Origin: Caulobacteraceae bacterium
GTDB lineage: Bacteria; Pseudomonadota; Alphaproteobacteria; Caulobacterales; Aquidulcibacteraceae
DNA length: 64,000 nucleotides
Assembly (NCBI GenBank): GCA_016703335.1
Contig: JADJCG010000002.1
Coordinates: 1-64,000, forward strand
Direction of reading: 5' to 3'
Under the pieces are notes generated by a model, which worked only from the letters and a program-made list of their open reading frames with translations, ran no database searches and had not been told where the DNA came from. The position numbers were made by a program, and so were the translations under genes. Positions 26,127 to 34,657 of the stretch are shown here, one piece after another (the first letter of the stretch is position 1; each line of letters opens with the position of its first letter).

Positions 26127-26533
26127 ATGAGGAAATTTATCTGGCGATCGCGCTTGCCGTGGCGCCGCTCGGTGCGTGCGCGACATCAGCGACCGTAACG
26201 CAAGCGCCGCTTTCTGCGGGCATCTCGCAAGACTTTCAGGGCAGCTTCGAAACCGTGCGTGAAGCAGCGCGTGCGTCTGTGCAGAGCGATCTGCCGGTCG
26301 CAATTCGCGGAGTCGAGGAACGAGGCGGCGCTTACATCATCAATTACGAGATCGGCGTTAGCGCATTTAGCTGGGGCGAAGTGGGCCGCGTCGTTGTCAC
26401 GTCAGTTGATGCAGACACCACGCGTGTGACGTTGCATAACGAAAAACGCTACCAGGTGCAGGTCACGGGGCAGGGCGAGCGACGGCTGGCGACCCAGCTG
26501 TTTGAGGCCGTGCAGCGACGCCTTCAGCCGTAA
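26127..26533 (+). CDS. Small lipoprotein, second of the pair, frameshifted near its start
   Basis: The ATG at 26127 with a GGAGGAG ribosome site begins MRKF. One missing base within the first five codons (AAATTT homopolymers) is needed to enter the frame that reads YLAIALAVAPLGACATSA, a complete lipoprotein signal with lipobox LGAC. The mature domain is paralogous to the preceding gene (SWGEVGRVVVTS, DADTTRVTL). Corrected length 135 residues. No function known. Confidence 0.7.
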
Positions 26534-26581
26534 CGGCGTGCCGGAGGTATAAGCGGGAGCACCCTGTCGTACGTAGGGGGC

Positions 26582-26610
26582 TTGGCGTAGGGGCGCAAAC
26601 CCGCTATATC
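26582..26610 (+). promoter_or_regulatory. Probable promoter of the rimP-nusA-infB operon
   Basis: TTGGCG, 17-base spacer, TATATC. This agrees well with the alphaproteobacterial housekeeping pattern (CTTGNC and CTATAT type). It precedes the leader hairpin at 26649. Confidence 0.45.
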
Positions 26611-26648
26611 CCCATTCAACACATCGCTGATGTCTTCGATGAAGACGC

Positions 26649-26678
26649 AGCGGCGGGCCCCGGGTCCGCCGCTTTTTT
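26649..26678 (+). terminator. Leader hairpin with T-run upstream of rimP (attenuator-like)
   Basis: AGCGGCGG, a nine-base loop, CCGCCGCT and then six T residues. It has the form of a rho-independent terminator but lies between the promoter and rimP, directly at the proposed start of rimP. It may attenuate the operon, for example with NusA acting on its own synthesis. Confidence 0.6.
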
Positions 26679-27237
26679 GTTACTTAAGGGGCCGTTTCTG
26701 CGCGCTACGAACCCAGTTGAAGAGCGCGTTATCGCGCTGATCGAGCCGACGGCCGCTGGCCTCGGTTACCGGATCGTGCGGGTCCGGCTCTCCGGCAATC
26801 GCCGTAAACGCCTTCAGATCATGGGTGAACGCGTCAGCGACGGTGAGATGGGCATCGATGATTGCTCAAAGCTCTCGCGTGCGCTGGGTCCAGTGTTCGA
26901 TCTCGATGATCCGGTGGACGGTGAATATGACTTGGAAATCAGCTCACCGGGCATAGATCGCCCGCTGATGCGGATCGAAGATTTCGAGCGCTTCAAGGGT
27001 CATGAGGCCAAGCTTGAAACCGCGGCGATGACCGATAACCAGCGCCGCTACAAGGGCGTGATCTCCGCCGTTGAAGGCGATGTGATCGTGCTCGCAACAG
27101 ATACCGGCGAGACGCGCCTGAAGTTTAACCAGCTGTCGGACGCGCGCCTCGTGCTGACAGACAGGCTGATTGAAGAAGATTTGAAACGTGCCAAGGCGGT
27201 TGAAGCCGCCGGCGAACAAACTGCCGACGAAGGATAA
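26677..27237 (+). CDS. rimP: Ribosome maturation factor
   Basis: 186 residues as read from TTG. The core VEERVIALIEPTAAGLGYRI and VRVRLSG is the RimP N-terminal domain; DDCSKLSRALGPVFD and YDLEISSPGIDRPL are the hallmark segments, followed by the C-terminal SH3-like domain. RimP is needed for 30S subunit assembly. No ATG is present: TTG at 26677 would sit in the T-run of the leader hairpin, and CTG at 26698 is an alternative, so the start is unresolved. It heads the rimP-nusA-ylxR-infB operon. Confidence 0.9.
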   Translation: MLLKGPFLRATNPVEERVIALIEPTAAGLGYRIVRVRLSGNRRKRLQIMGERVSDGEMGIDDCSKLSRALGPVFDLDDPVDGEYDLEISSPGIDRPLMRIEDFERFKGHEAKLETAAMTDNQRRYKGVISAVEGDVIVLATDTGETRLKFNQLSDARLVLTDRLIEEDLKRAKAVEAAGEQTADEG

Positions 27238-27243
27238 GACACA

Positions 27244-28894
27244 ATGAGCACCGGCATTTCAGCAAACCGGATGGAAATTCTGCAGATCGCTGACGCGGTC
27301 GCGCGGGAAAAGTCGATCGACAAAGAGATCGTCATCCAAGCGATGGAACACGCGCTGCAAAAGGCGGCCCGCTCGCGCTACGGCGCCGAGCACGACATCC
27401 GCGCCACCATCGACCAGAAGACCGGCGAGATGGAGCTGAAGCGCGTGATGACGGTGGTGGACGATAGCGTCCTCGATCCGGAAACGCGCCCGTTCAATCC
27501 ATCGACCGACATCATGCTCGACATTGCCCGCAAAACCGATCCGGACGCCGTTCTCGGCAAGGAATATAACGAAGGCCTGCCGCCGATCGAATTCGGCCGC
27601 GTCGCCGCGCAAACCGCCAAGCAAGTGATCAATCACGAAGTTCGCGAAGCTGAGCGTGAGCGCCAGTTCGGCGAATACAAGGATCGCATTGGCGAGATCA
27701 TCAACGGCGTTGTGAAGCGCGTTGAGTTCTACAACGTCATCGTTGACCTCGGCCGCGCCGAAGGCGTGATCCGCAAGAGCGAGAGCATTCCGCGCGAAAA
27801 CCTCCGCGTCGGCGACCGCACCCGCGCTTACGTCTATGACGTGCGCCGCGAAACCAAGGGCCCGCAAATCTTCCTGTCGCGCGCCAAGCCGGAATTCATG
27901 GCGCGCCTGTTCGCGCAGGAAGTGCCGGAAGTTTATGAAGGCGTGATCGAGATCAAAGCCGCGGCCCGTGATCCGGGATCGCGTGCTAAGATCGCGGTGA
28001 TTTCACACGACAGCTCGATCGATCCGGTCGGCGCCTGTGTCGGTATGCGCGGCGCGCGCGTGCAGGCGGTCGTCGGCGAAATGCAGGGCGAGAAGATCGA
28101 CATCATTCCGTGGTCGTCGGACCCGGCGACGTTCATCGTCAACGCGCTGCAGCCGGCGGAAGTCTCCAAGGTCGTGCTCGATCCAGAAGAGGCGCGCGTG
28201 GAAGTGGTTGTCGGCGAAGCACAGCTTTCGCTGGCGATCGGCCGCCGTGGTCAGAACGTGCGTCTGGCTTCGCAGCTAACGGGTTGGTCGATCGACATTT
28301 TGACGGAAGCGGAAGAGTCCGAACGCCGTCAGAAGGAATTCGCGACCCGCACCGAACTCTTCATCAAGGCGCTGGAAGTGGACGAAATGTTCGCCCAGCT
28401 GCTGGCCTCGGAAGGCTTCGAGACGGTCGAAGAAATCGCTTACGTCGATACGATCGAACTCGCCGCCATCGAAGGCCTCAACGACGAGATCGCCGAGGAA
28501 CTCCAAGCGCGTGCGCAAGACTTCCTAGATAAGCTCTCGGCTGAACTTGAAGCTAAGCGCGTTGAGCTGGGTGTCGAGGACGCGCTGAAGAAGGTGCCGG
28601 GCCTCACGCCGCAAATGCTGGTGGCGCTGGGTGAGAAGGGCGTGAAGACGCTGGACGATTTCGCTGGCCTCGTCGGCGACGACATCCGCGGTTATTTCGA
28701 AACCAAGAACGGCGAGCGCGTGCGCGAGCCTGGCGTGCTCGAGCTTCCAGCTGACGCAAGAACAAGCCGACGCACTCGTGCTCAACGCACGGATCGCCGC
28801 CGGCTGGATCGAAGCGCCGCCGGAGCCAGAACCCGAGCCAGAAGCAGAAGGAGACGCAGACGATGTCGCCCGCGTCTTCCCTGATAGAGGCTGA
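27244..28894 (+). CDS. nusA: Transcription termination/antitermination protein NusA, one frameshift
   Basis: The N-terminal RNA polymerase-binding domain, S1 domain (YKDRIGEIINGVVKRVEFYN), two KH domains with VGACVGMRGARVQAVVGE and LAIGRRGQNVRLASQLTGW, and acidic repeats are all readable. Near 28743 one extra base or two missing bases shift the frame. The true C-terminus then reads FQLTQEQADALVLNARIAAGW and ends at a TGA at 28894, giving about 549 residues. As assembled, the frame instead runs into an Arg-rich artefact. NusA regulates pausing, termination and antitermination and is indispensable, so the indel is very likely a sequence error. Confidence 0.92.
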
Positions 28895-29588
28895 GGGGCC
28901 GCGCCGCGAACGCGAGCGGCGCTGCATCGTCAGTGGCGAGCATGATAGCGGCGCGAACCTGATCAGGTTCGCGCTCTCGCCCGATGGCGTCGTGACGCCG
29001 GATGTAGCCGCGAAGCTTCCGGGCCGCGGCGCGTGGGTGCGCGCCGATCGCGCGATCATTGAGCAGGCCGCCAAGAAGGGTGCGTTCGCACGCGCCTTCA
29101 AAGCGCAGGCGCAAGTTCCCGACGGTTTGGCGGACATGGTGGAAGCGCTGTTGTCACGCCGCTGTCTTGATCAGCTCGGTATGGCCCAGCGTGCCGGAGC
29201 ACTTGCTGTCGGCGCGACAAAAGTCGGCGCCGCAATCCGCTCGAATCCCGCCTTTTTGCTCATCGAAGCAACAGATGGCGCCGAGGAGGGTCGCGAAAAG
29301 CTGATGAGCCTCCATATAGGGCTCTGGGGCCGGCCTCCCGCCGCCGTTGGGTGCTTCAGCTCTTCGGATTTGGGCGTGGCGCTGGGGCGCGAACGTGTGA
29401 TACACGCTTGCCTGCTTCAAGAGCGCTTGGCTTCGGTTTGGGCGGCTGAAATTGGCCGTCTTTCGGGTTTTCGCCCCACCGTTCCAGACTCTTGGCCCAC
29501 ACCCTGGCGCTCTATTGGTCTGGGACTGGGCGGCGCGGACGCTGGACCTTCGACGGACCAGAGCCGCGGCGGGCAGAACGACGTTTGA
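28863..29588 (+). CDS. YlxR family RNA-binding protein (DUF448) with L7Ae-like domain
   Basis: 241 residues. The N-terminal YlxR domain includes RCIVSGEHDSGANLIRFALSPDG and GRGAWVRADRA. A C-terminal domain (LDQLGMAQRAGALAVGATKVG) resembles L7Ae/YbxF RNA-binding folds, as in alphaproteobacterial nusA-infB operons. It overlaps the end of nusA by about 30 bases. The last 60 residues are Gly/Ser-rich. The function is probably ribosome- or RNase P-associated; this is by family. Confidence 0.85.
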   Translation: MSPASSLIEAEGPRRERERRCIVSGEHDSGANLIRFALSPDGVVTPDVAAKLPGRGAWVRADRAIIEQAAKKGAFARAFKAQAQVPDGLADMVEALLSRRCLDQLGMAQRAGALAVGATKVGAAIRSNPAFLLIEATDGAEEGREKLMSLHIGLWGRPPAAVGCFSSSDLGVALGRERVIHACLLQERLASVWAAEIGRLSGFRPTVPDSWPTPWRSIGLGLGGADAGPSTDQSRGGQNDV

Positions 29589-29633
29589 AACGACTACGCG
29601 TGAAGACGAATTTAGGATCGGCAACACCACTGC

Positions 29634-32196
29634 ATGTCTGACGGCAACGAACAAAAAGATGCTCCCTCCGGCCGCAAGCCGCTGACGCTGACGCGCACCA
29701 CCGCCACCGGCACGGTGCGTCAGAGCTTCAGCCATGGCCGCACGAAACAAGTCGCCGTCGAGGTGCGTGAGAAGCGCTCGATCAACCGGCCGGGCGCGAC
29801 GCCAGGTGGCGCAGCTCCGGGTCCGGGCGTGCCGCCGCCGATCAAGGCGCGCACTACGCCGCAGCCTGAACCGCTGCAACAAGCGAAGGCGCCCAGTGCG
29901 CCTGGCGCGATCAGTGATGAAGAAGCGCGCCGCCGCGAAGAAGCGGTGAGCCGTTCATTGGCTGAACGCGAAGTGCGCGATCAGAAACTGAAGGCCGAAG
30001 AAGATCAACGCCGCTTGCTCGACGATGCCCAGCGCCGCAAGGCCGCTGAGCTTGCCGCTGTCGAGGCGGAAGCCGAAGCGCGCCGCCGCGCAGAGCTGGC
30101 GCAACAAGAACTTGAGCAAGCCGCCGCTGAGCGCGCCGCCGCTCGCGCTGCCGCGCCTCAGGCGACGCAACAGCAACAAGGTCCGTCGCTGCTCGATGAA
30201 CTCGGCGGCCGCGTGAAGTCCACACGTAAGCCGGCGCCGACCGCGCCGGTGAAGCCTGCGAAGAAGGGCGAACCGAAGCGCCGCGAAGGCAAGCTCACGC
30301 TCGACATGGTTGAGCGCGAAGTTGCCGGCGACGATGACCGCGTGCGTTCGCTCGCGGCCTATCGCCGTGCGCAGCAAAAAGAAAAAGAACGGCGCGCCAA
30401 GCTTATGGGCGGCGGTGAGCGCGATCAGATCAAACGCGAAGTCATCATTCCGGAATCCATCACGGTTCAAGAACTCTCGAACCGTATGGCCATCCGCGTC
30501 GCGGACATCATCAAGTTCATGATGCGCCAAGGCCAGATGATGAAGCAAAGCGACGAGCTTGACGCCGACACGGCCGAGCTGATCGCCACGGAATTCGGCC
30601 ACGCTGTGAAGCGCGTTGCGGAATCGGACGTCGAAGAAGGTCTCTCTGGCGAAGAGGATGCGGCGGAAACATTGCTGCCGCGTCCGCCGGTCGTGACCAT
30701 CATGGGCCACGTCGACCACGGCAAGACCTCGCTGCTCGACGCGCTGCGTCAAACCGACGTCGCGTCCGGTGAGCACGGCGGCATCACGCAGCACATCGGC
30801 GCCTATCAGGTGCGCTTGCCGAATGGCCAGCGCGTCACCTTCCTCGACACGCCGGGCCACGCCGCGTTCAGCGCCATGCGCGCCCGCGGCGCGCAAGTCA
30901 CGGATATCGTCGTGCTGGTTGTGGCCGCTGATGACGGCGTTATGCCGCAAACGGTTGAGGCCATTCATCACGCCCGCGCGTCTGGTGCGCCGATCATCAT
31001 CGCGATCAACAAGATCGATAAGCCCGACGCCAATCCAACGCGCGCGCTGACCGATCTGCTGCAGCATGAGATTGTCACCTGAGGCGCACGGTGGCGACAC
31101 GCTCGCGGTTGAAGTTTCGGCGCTTAAGAAGACCGGCCTCGACAAGCTTGTCGAGACGATCCTGCTGCAGGCCGAAGTCATGGACTTGAAGGCGAACCCG
31201 GATCGTCCGGCGGAAGCCACGGTTGTTGAATCGAAGCTCGATAAGGGCCGCGGCACGGTTGCGACCGTGCTCGTCCAAAAAGGCACGCTGAAGCGCGGCG
31301 ACATCGTCGTCGTCGGCGCTCAGGTGGGCCGTATCCGCGCCATCACCAACGAGCGTGGCCAACAATTGCAAAGCGCGGGTCCGTCAGAGCCGGTCGAGAT
31401 CATGGGTCTCGAAGGCGTGCCGGAGCCGGGCGACAATCTGAACGTCGTTGAGAACGAAAACCGCGCCCGCGAAGTCGCGGATTATCGCGCCCGCGCCAAG
31501 AAGCTGCGGACCACCTCTGGTCCGACGCGCACCGGCACGTCGCTCGAAAGCATGATGGCGAAGTTCAAGGATTCGACGGCGAAAGAGCTGCCGATCCTGA
31601 TCAAAGCCGATGTGCAAGGTTCGGCCGAGGCCATCGTTGGGTCACTTGATAAGCTGGCGCACGAAGAAGTGCGCGCGCGTGTCGTGCTCTCGGGCGTCGG
31701 CGCGATCAACGAGTCGGACGTTCAACTCGCGAAGGGTTCTGGCGCGCCAATCATCGGCTTCAACGTTCGTGCGTCGAAGGAAGCGCGCGATCTGGCCGAG
31801 CGCGAAGGCGTCGAGATCCGCTATTACAACATCATCTACGACCTGATCGACGACATCAAAGGCGTCATGTCGGGCATGCTCGTGCCGCATACGCGCGAAA
31901 CCTTCCTGGGCAATGCCGAAGTGCTTGAGGTGTTCAACATCTCGAAGGTCGGCAAAGTCGCGGGCGTTAAGGTCGTCGAAGGCGTCGTCCGCAAGGGCGC
32001 GAAGGTCCGTATCCTGCGCGACAACGTCGTCATTCAGGAAATGGGCACGCTGACCACCTTGAAGCGCTTCAAGGAAGAGGTGGACCAAGTTCAGACCGGC
32101 CAAGAGTGCGGCATGAGCTTCGGTCAGTTCCAAGACATTAAGCAAGGCGACCAGATCGAGTGCTTCAATGTCGAAGTGGTGCAGCGCTCGCTCTGA
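29634..32196 (+). CDS. infB: Translation initiation factor IF-2, one frameshift
   Basis: The N-terminal third is a charged Ala/Glu/Arg region with the IF2-N domain. The G domain holds IMGHVDHGKTSLLD (G1), DTPGHAAFSAMRARG (G3) and INKIDKPDANP (G4). An extra T near 31080 creates a premature TGA after LLQHEIVT; without it the frame continues EAHGGDTLAVEVSALKK through domains II to IV to RSL at 32196. Corrected length 853 residues. IF2 brings initiator tRNA to the 30S subunit and is essential, so this frameshift cannot be real in a living cell. Confidence 0.93.
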
Positions 32197-32204
32197 GGCG
32201 TGAC

Positions 32205-32798
32205 ATGCGGCGGATAATTCTGACAGCCATGGCCGTGCTGGCGTTGGGCCTGACTGCGTGCAATCGCAACGGCAGCGATTCCAACGTGCCCGGCGAAAGA
32301 CCGCAAACGCAGGTCGAAGCGGAAACGCGCGTCGATACGGTGCCGCAGGAAGAGCCGGCGATCGCCCGCTCACAGTGGCGAGCTGCCAATGAAGATGCGC
32401 GCGGCGTCACCGGCAATCTGCGGGTCAGCCTGCAGGGCCGTCGCGGCGGGCCGCTGGTGTTTGCGTTCGCGACTGGCGTTACCATTGTCGGACAGCCTTA
32501 CAGCGTCGTGCCGGCGGATTCGCGTTCAGGCGTTGGCGGGCAGAGCTTCGCGGCGGTGCTTGGCGGCGATCCGCGCGTGGATGCGTATCTCTATCGGGTT
32601 GTGTCTGAGAACGTCACGTCGAGTGCGCCGCGTGGCGGCCTCTGCGGAGAAGCGGTGAGCCGTTTTCTGGCCGTCAGCGAGTTTGTTGATGGCGCCGGCC
32701 GCTGGGTGTTCAAAATCGCGGCATTCAGTGGCGACACGCAGCCAGGCTCCGGCTCGGACGCGCAACTCTGCAACGCCTACTCGTACACGTCGCAATAA
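32205..32798 (+). CDS. Lipoprotein of unknown function inside the infB operon
   Basis: The ATG at 32205 begins MRRIILTAMAVLALGLTACNRN, a lipoprotein signal with lipobox LTAC. 197 residues. The mature domain is beta-rich with conserved Gly/Arg (VSLQGRRGGPLVFAFATG) and two Cys. No family recognised. Its position eight bases after infB and one base before rbfA means it is co-transcribed with translation genes, which is odd for an envelope protein. It is probably an insertion into the operon specific to this lineage. Confidence 0.75.
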   Translation: MRRIILTAMAVLALGLTACNRNGSDSNVPGERPQTQVEAETRVDTVPQEEPAIARSQWRAANEDARGVTGNLRVSLQGRRGGPLVFAFATGVTIVGQPYSVVPADSRSGVGGQSFAAVLGGDPRVDAYLYRVVSENVTSSAPRGGLCGEAVSRFLAVSEFVDGAGRWVFKIAAFSGDTQPGSGSDAQLCNAYSYTSQ

Positions 32799-32799
32799 G

Positions 32800-33228
32800 A
32801 TGAAGCGCAAGTCTCGCGGTGGTCATGAGGGGCACGGGCCCTCGCAGCGTCAGTTGCGCGCCGCCGAAGTCGTGCGCCACGCGCTTGTCGATATCGTGCA
32901 ACGCGAAGAATTGCGCGATGCGGATCTGAAGGGCGTTTACGTCACCATCGGTGAAGTGCGCGCCTCGCCGGATTTGAAACACATGACGGCTTTCGTTTCG
33001 TCGCTTGGCCCAAGCGATCCGCAACTCATCGCGAACGGACTAACGCGCATCTCGCCTTTTCTGCGCGGTCGCCTCGCACGCAACATCGCGCTTAAGTTCA
33101 CGCCTGAGCTGCACTTCCAGCCTGACATCTCCTACGACGAAGCGCGCCACATTGATGAGCTGCTCGCCAGCCCAGAAGTCGCGCGCGATCTGAAACAAGA
33201 CGCTGACGAGGAAGAGGGCGAGCGCTGA
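32800..33228 (+). CDS. rbfA: 30S ribosome-binding factor A
   Basis: 142 residues from ATG at 32800. The KH-type fold of RbfA is readable: RAAEVVRHALVDIVQREELRD near the N-terminus and YVTIGEVRASPDLKHMTAFV, then RISPFLRGRLARNIALKFTPE and LHFQPD. It assists maturation of the 16S rRNA 5' end and cold adaptation. It overlaps truB by one base at its stop. The Lys/Arg-rich N-terminal extension is normal in alphaproteobacteria. Confidence 0.93.
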   Translation: MKRKSRGGHEGHGPSQRQLRAAEVVRHALVDIVQREELRDADLKGVYVTIGEVRASPDLKHMTAFVSSLGPSDPQLIANGLTRISPFLRGRLARNIALKFTPELHFQPDISYDEARHIDELLASPEVARDLKQDADEEEGER

Positions 33229-34184
33229 TGGGCCGCCGTAAGAAGGGCGATGACGTTTCGGGCTGGGTCGTGCTCGATAAGCCGGACGACATGACGTCGA
33301 CGCAGGCGGTCTCCGCCATTCGCCGCATCTTCAATGCGCAGAAGGCAGGTCACGCCGGCACGCTCGATCCGCTCGCATCAGGCATTTTGCCGATCGCGCT
33401 CGGCGAGGCGACCAAGACCGTGCCGGGGCTGATGGAAGCCGAGAAGACCAACATTTTCACGATCAAATGGGGCGTCTCGACCGATACCCAGGACCGCGAA
33501 GGCAAGTCGATCGCCGAAAGCGCTGTTCGCCCGACAGCCGAAGCCATTCGCGCCGCGCTGCCGGCCTTCATCGGTGAGATTGAGCAAATTCCGCCGCAGT
33601 TCAGCGCGGTGAAGGTCGATGGCGAGCGCGCGTACGATCTGGCGAGAGCGGGCGAACAGGTCGAACTCGAGCCAAGAAAGGTCACCGTTTACGAAGCTGA
33701 GCTGGTCGAAACCGAGGGCGACGACCTCGCCACTTTCCGGTTCCGGTCGGGCAAAGGCTTCTATATCCGTGCTTTGGTCCGCGATTTGGCGGCAAAACTT
33801 GGCGCGGAAGGCCATGTCTGGCGGCTCCGCCGCACAGCCGTTGGGCCGTTTACCGAAGCTGAAAGCGTCACACTGGACGAATTGCAGCTTTTAGGTCAGA
33901 AGGGCGCCGCGTCAGAACGCCTGAAGCCCGTTGAGACCGCGCTGGACGACATCCCGGCACTGGCCATCAACGGCGAGGACGCGTTCAAGCTCAGACAGGG
34001 ACGGCCCATCGTCCTCCTCCCGCATGTGGTGGAGACGTTGAAGCCGCAGTTTCGAGATCGCTTTATCGGCGGTGTCGATGCGTCCCGAGCAGCCGTCGCT
34101 CTCTATGAGGGCAAAGCTGTTGCGCTGGGTGACGTGCGAGCGGGGCGCTTTGAGCCCAGCCGCGTGTTCAACATTGCAGATTAA
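33228..34184 (+). CDS. truB: tRNA pseudouridine(55) synthase
   Basis: 318 residues. GWVVLDKPDDMTSTQAV is the N-terminal substrate-binding segment, and GHAGTLDPLASGILPIALG contains the catalytic Asp in the family motif. The PUA-like C-terminal domain is complete. It makes pseudouridine 55 in tRNA T-loops and is also an RNA chaperone. It is part of the rbfA-truB-rpsO-pnp block. Start with an ATG overlapping rbfA. Confidence 0.95.
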   Translation: MGRRKKGDDVSGWVVLDKPDDMTSTQAVSAIRRIFNAQKAGHAGTLDPLASGILPIALGEATKTVPGLMEAEKTNIFTIKWGVSTDTQDREGKSIAESAVRPTAEAIRAALPAFIGEIEQIPPQFSAVKVDGERAYDLARAGEQVELEPRKVTVYEAELVETEGDDLATFRFRSGKGFYIRALVRDLAAKLGAEGHVWRLRRTAVGPFTEAESVTLDELQLLGQKGAASERLKPVETALDDIPALAINGEDAFKLRQGRPIVLLPHVVETLKPQFRDRFIGGVDASRAAVALYEGKAVALGDVRAGRFEPSRVFNIAD

Positions 34185-34195
34185 AAGGAGTACCG

Positions 34196-34465
34196 ATGTC
34201 GGTGACTGCAGAGCGCAAAGCTGCGCTCATTAAAGACAACGCGAAGAGCTCAGGCGACACGGGTTCGCCGGAAGTTCAAGTTGCGATCCTCTCAGAGCGC
34301 ATCGCGAACCTGACCGAGCACTTCAAGACCCACAAGAAAGACAACCACTCGCGCCAAGGCCTTCTGAAGATGGTCTCGCAGCGCCGCCGGTTGCTCGACT
34401 ACGTGAAAAGCCGCGATGTACCGCGCTACCAAGCGCTCATCGAAAAGCTGGGTCTGCGCCGCTAA
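34196..34465 (+). CDS. rpsO: 30S ribosomal protein S15
   Basis: 89 residues, the exact usual length. SGDTGSPEVQVAILSERIANL and HSRQGLLKMVSQRRRLLDYV are the conserved 16S-binding helices. A GGAG ribosome site precedes the ATG. It is followed by a long structured leader and pnp, as in E. coli. Confidence 0.97.
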   Translation: MSVTAERKAALIKDNAKSSGDTGSPEVQVAILSERIANLTEHFKTHKKDNHSRQGLLKMVSQRRRLLDYVKSRDVPRYQALIEKLGLRR

Positions 34466-34536
34466 CGCGCTGACCCGGTGAAGGGTGCTGGCGCAAACGC
34501 TTCAGACCTTCCGCGATCACTCTTCACAAAGACCAT

Positions 34537-34552
34537 CCTGCGTTCGCGCAGG
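34537..34552 (+). promoter_or_regulatory. UUCG-capped hairpin in the pnp leader
   Basis: CCTGCG-TTCG-CGCAGG, a perfect six-pair stem with a UUCG tetraloop on RNA. It lies between rpsO and pnp with a second hairpin 6 bases further on, likely part of the processing region of the pnp transcript. Confidence 0.65.
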
Positions 34553-34558
34553 CACGAA

Positions 34559-34581
34559 CCTCCGGCCATTCGGGCCGGAGG
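34559..34581 (+). promoter_or_regulatory. Nine-pair hairpin in the pnp leader, likely RNase III/pnp autoregulation site
   Basis: CCTCCGGCC, five-base loop, GGCCGGAGG. In enterobacteria a long leader stem cut by RNase III lets PNPase repress its own mRNA. A hairpin at the same place here fits that model, but cutting is not shown. Confidence 0.6.
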
Positions 34582-34657
34582 CAATTCGCGTAACGGATCG
34601 CCGTTGCGCATGTACGAGGCCTGAGGAAGCAGCGGCTTCCGGCCTGGAGTTAGATGT

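Noticed and set aside
31080..31083. Programmed frameshift in infB
   Set aside because: No slippery heptamer or downstream structure typical of programmed shifting is visible; a simple extra T explains it and similar indels occur elsewhere.
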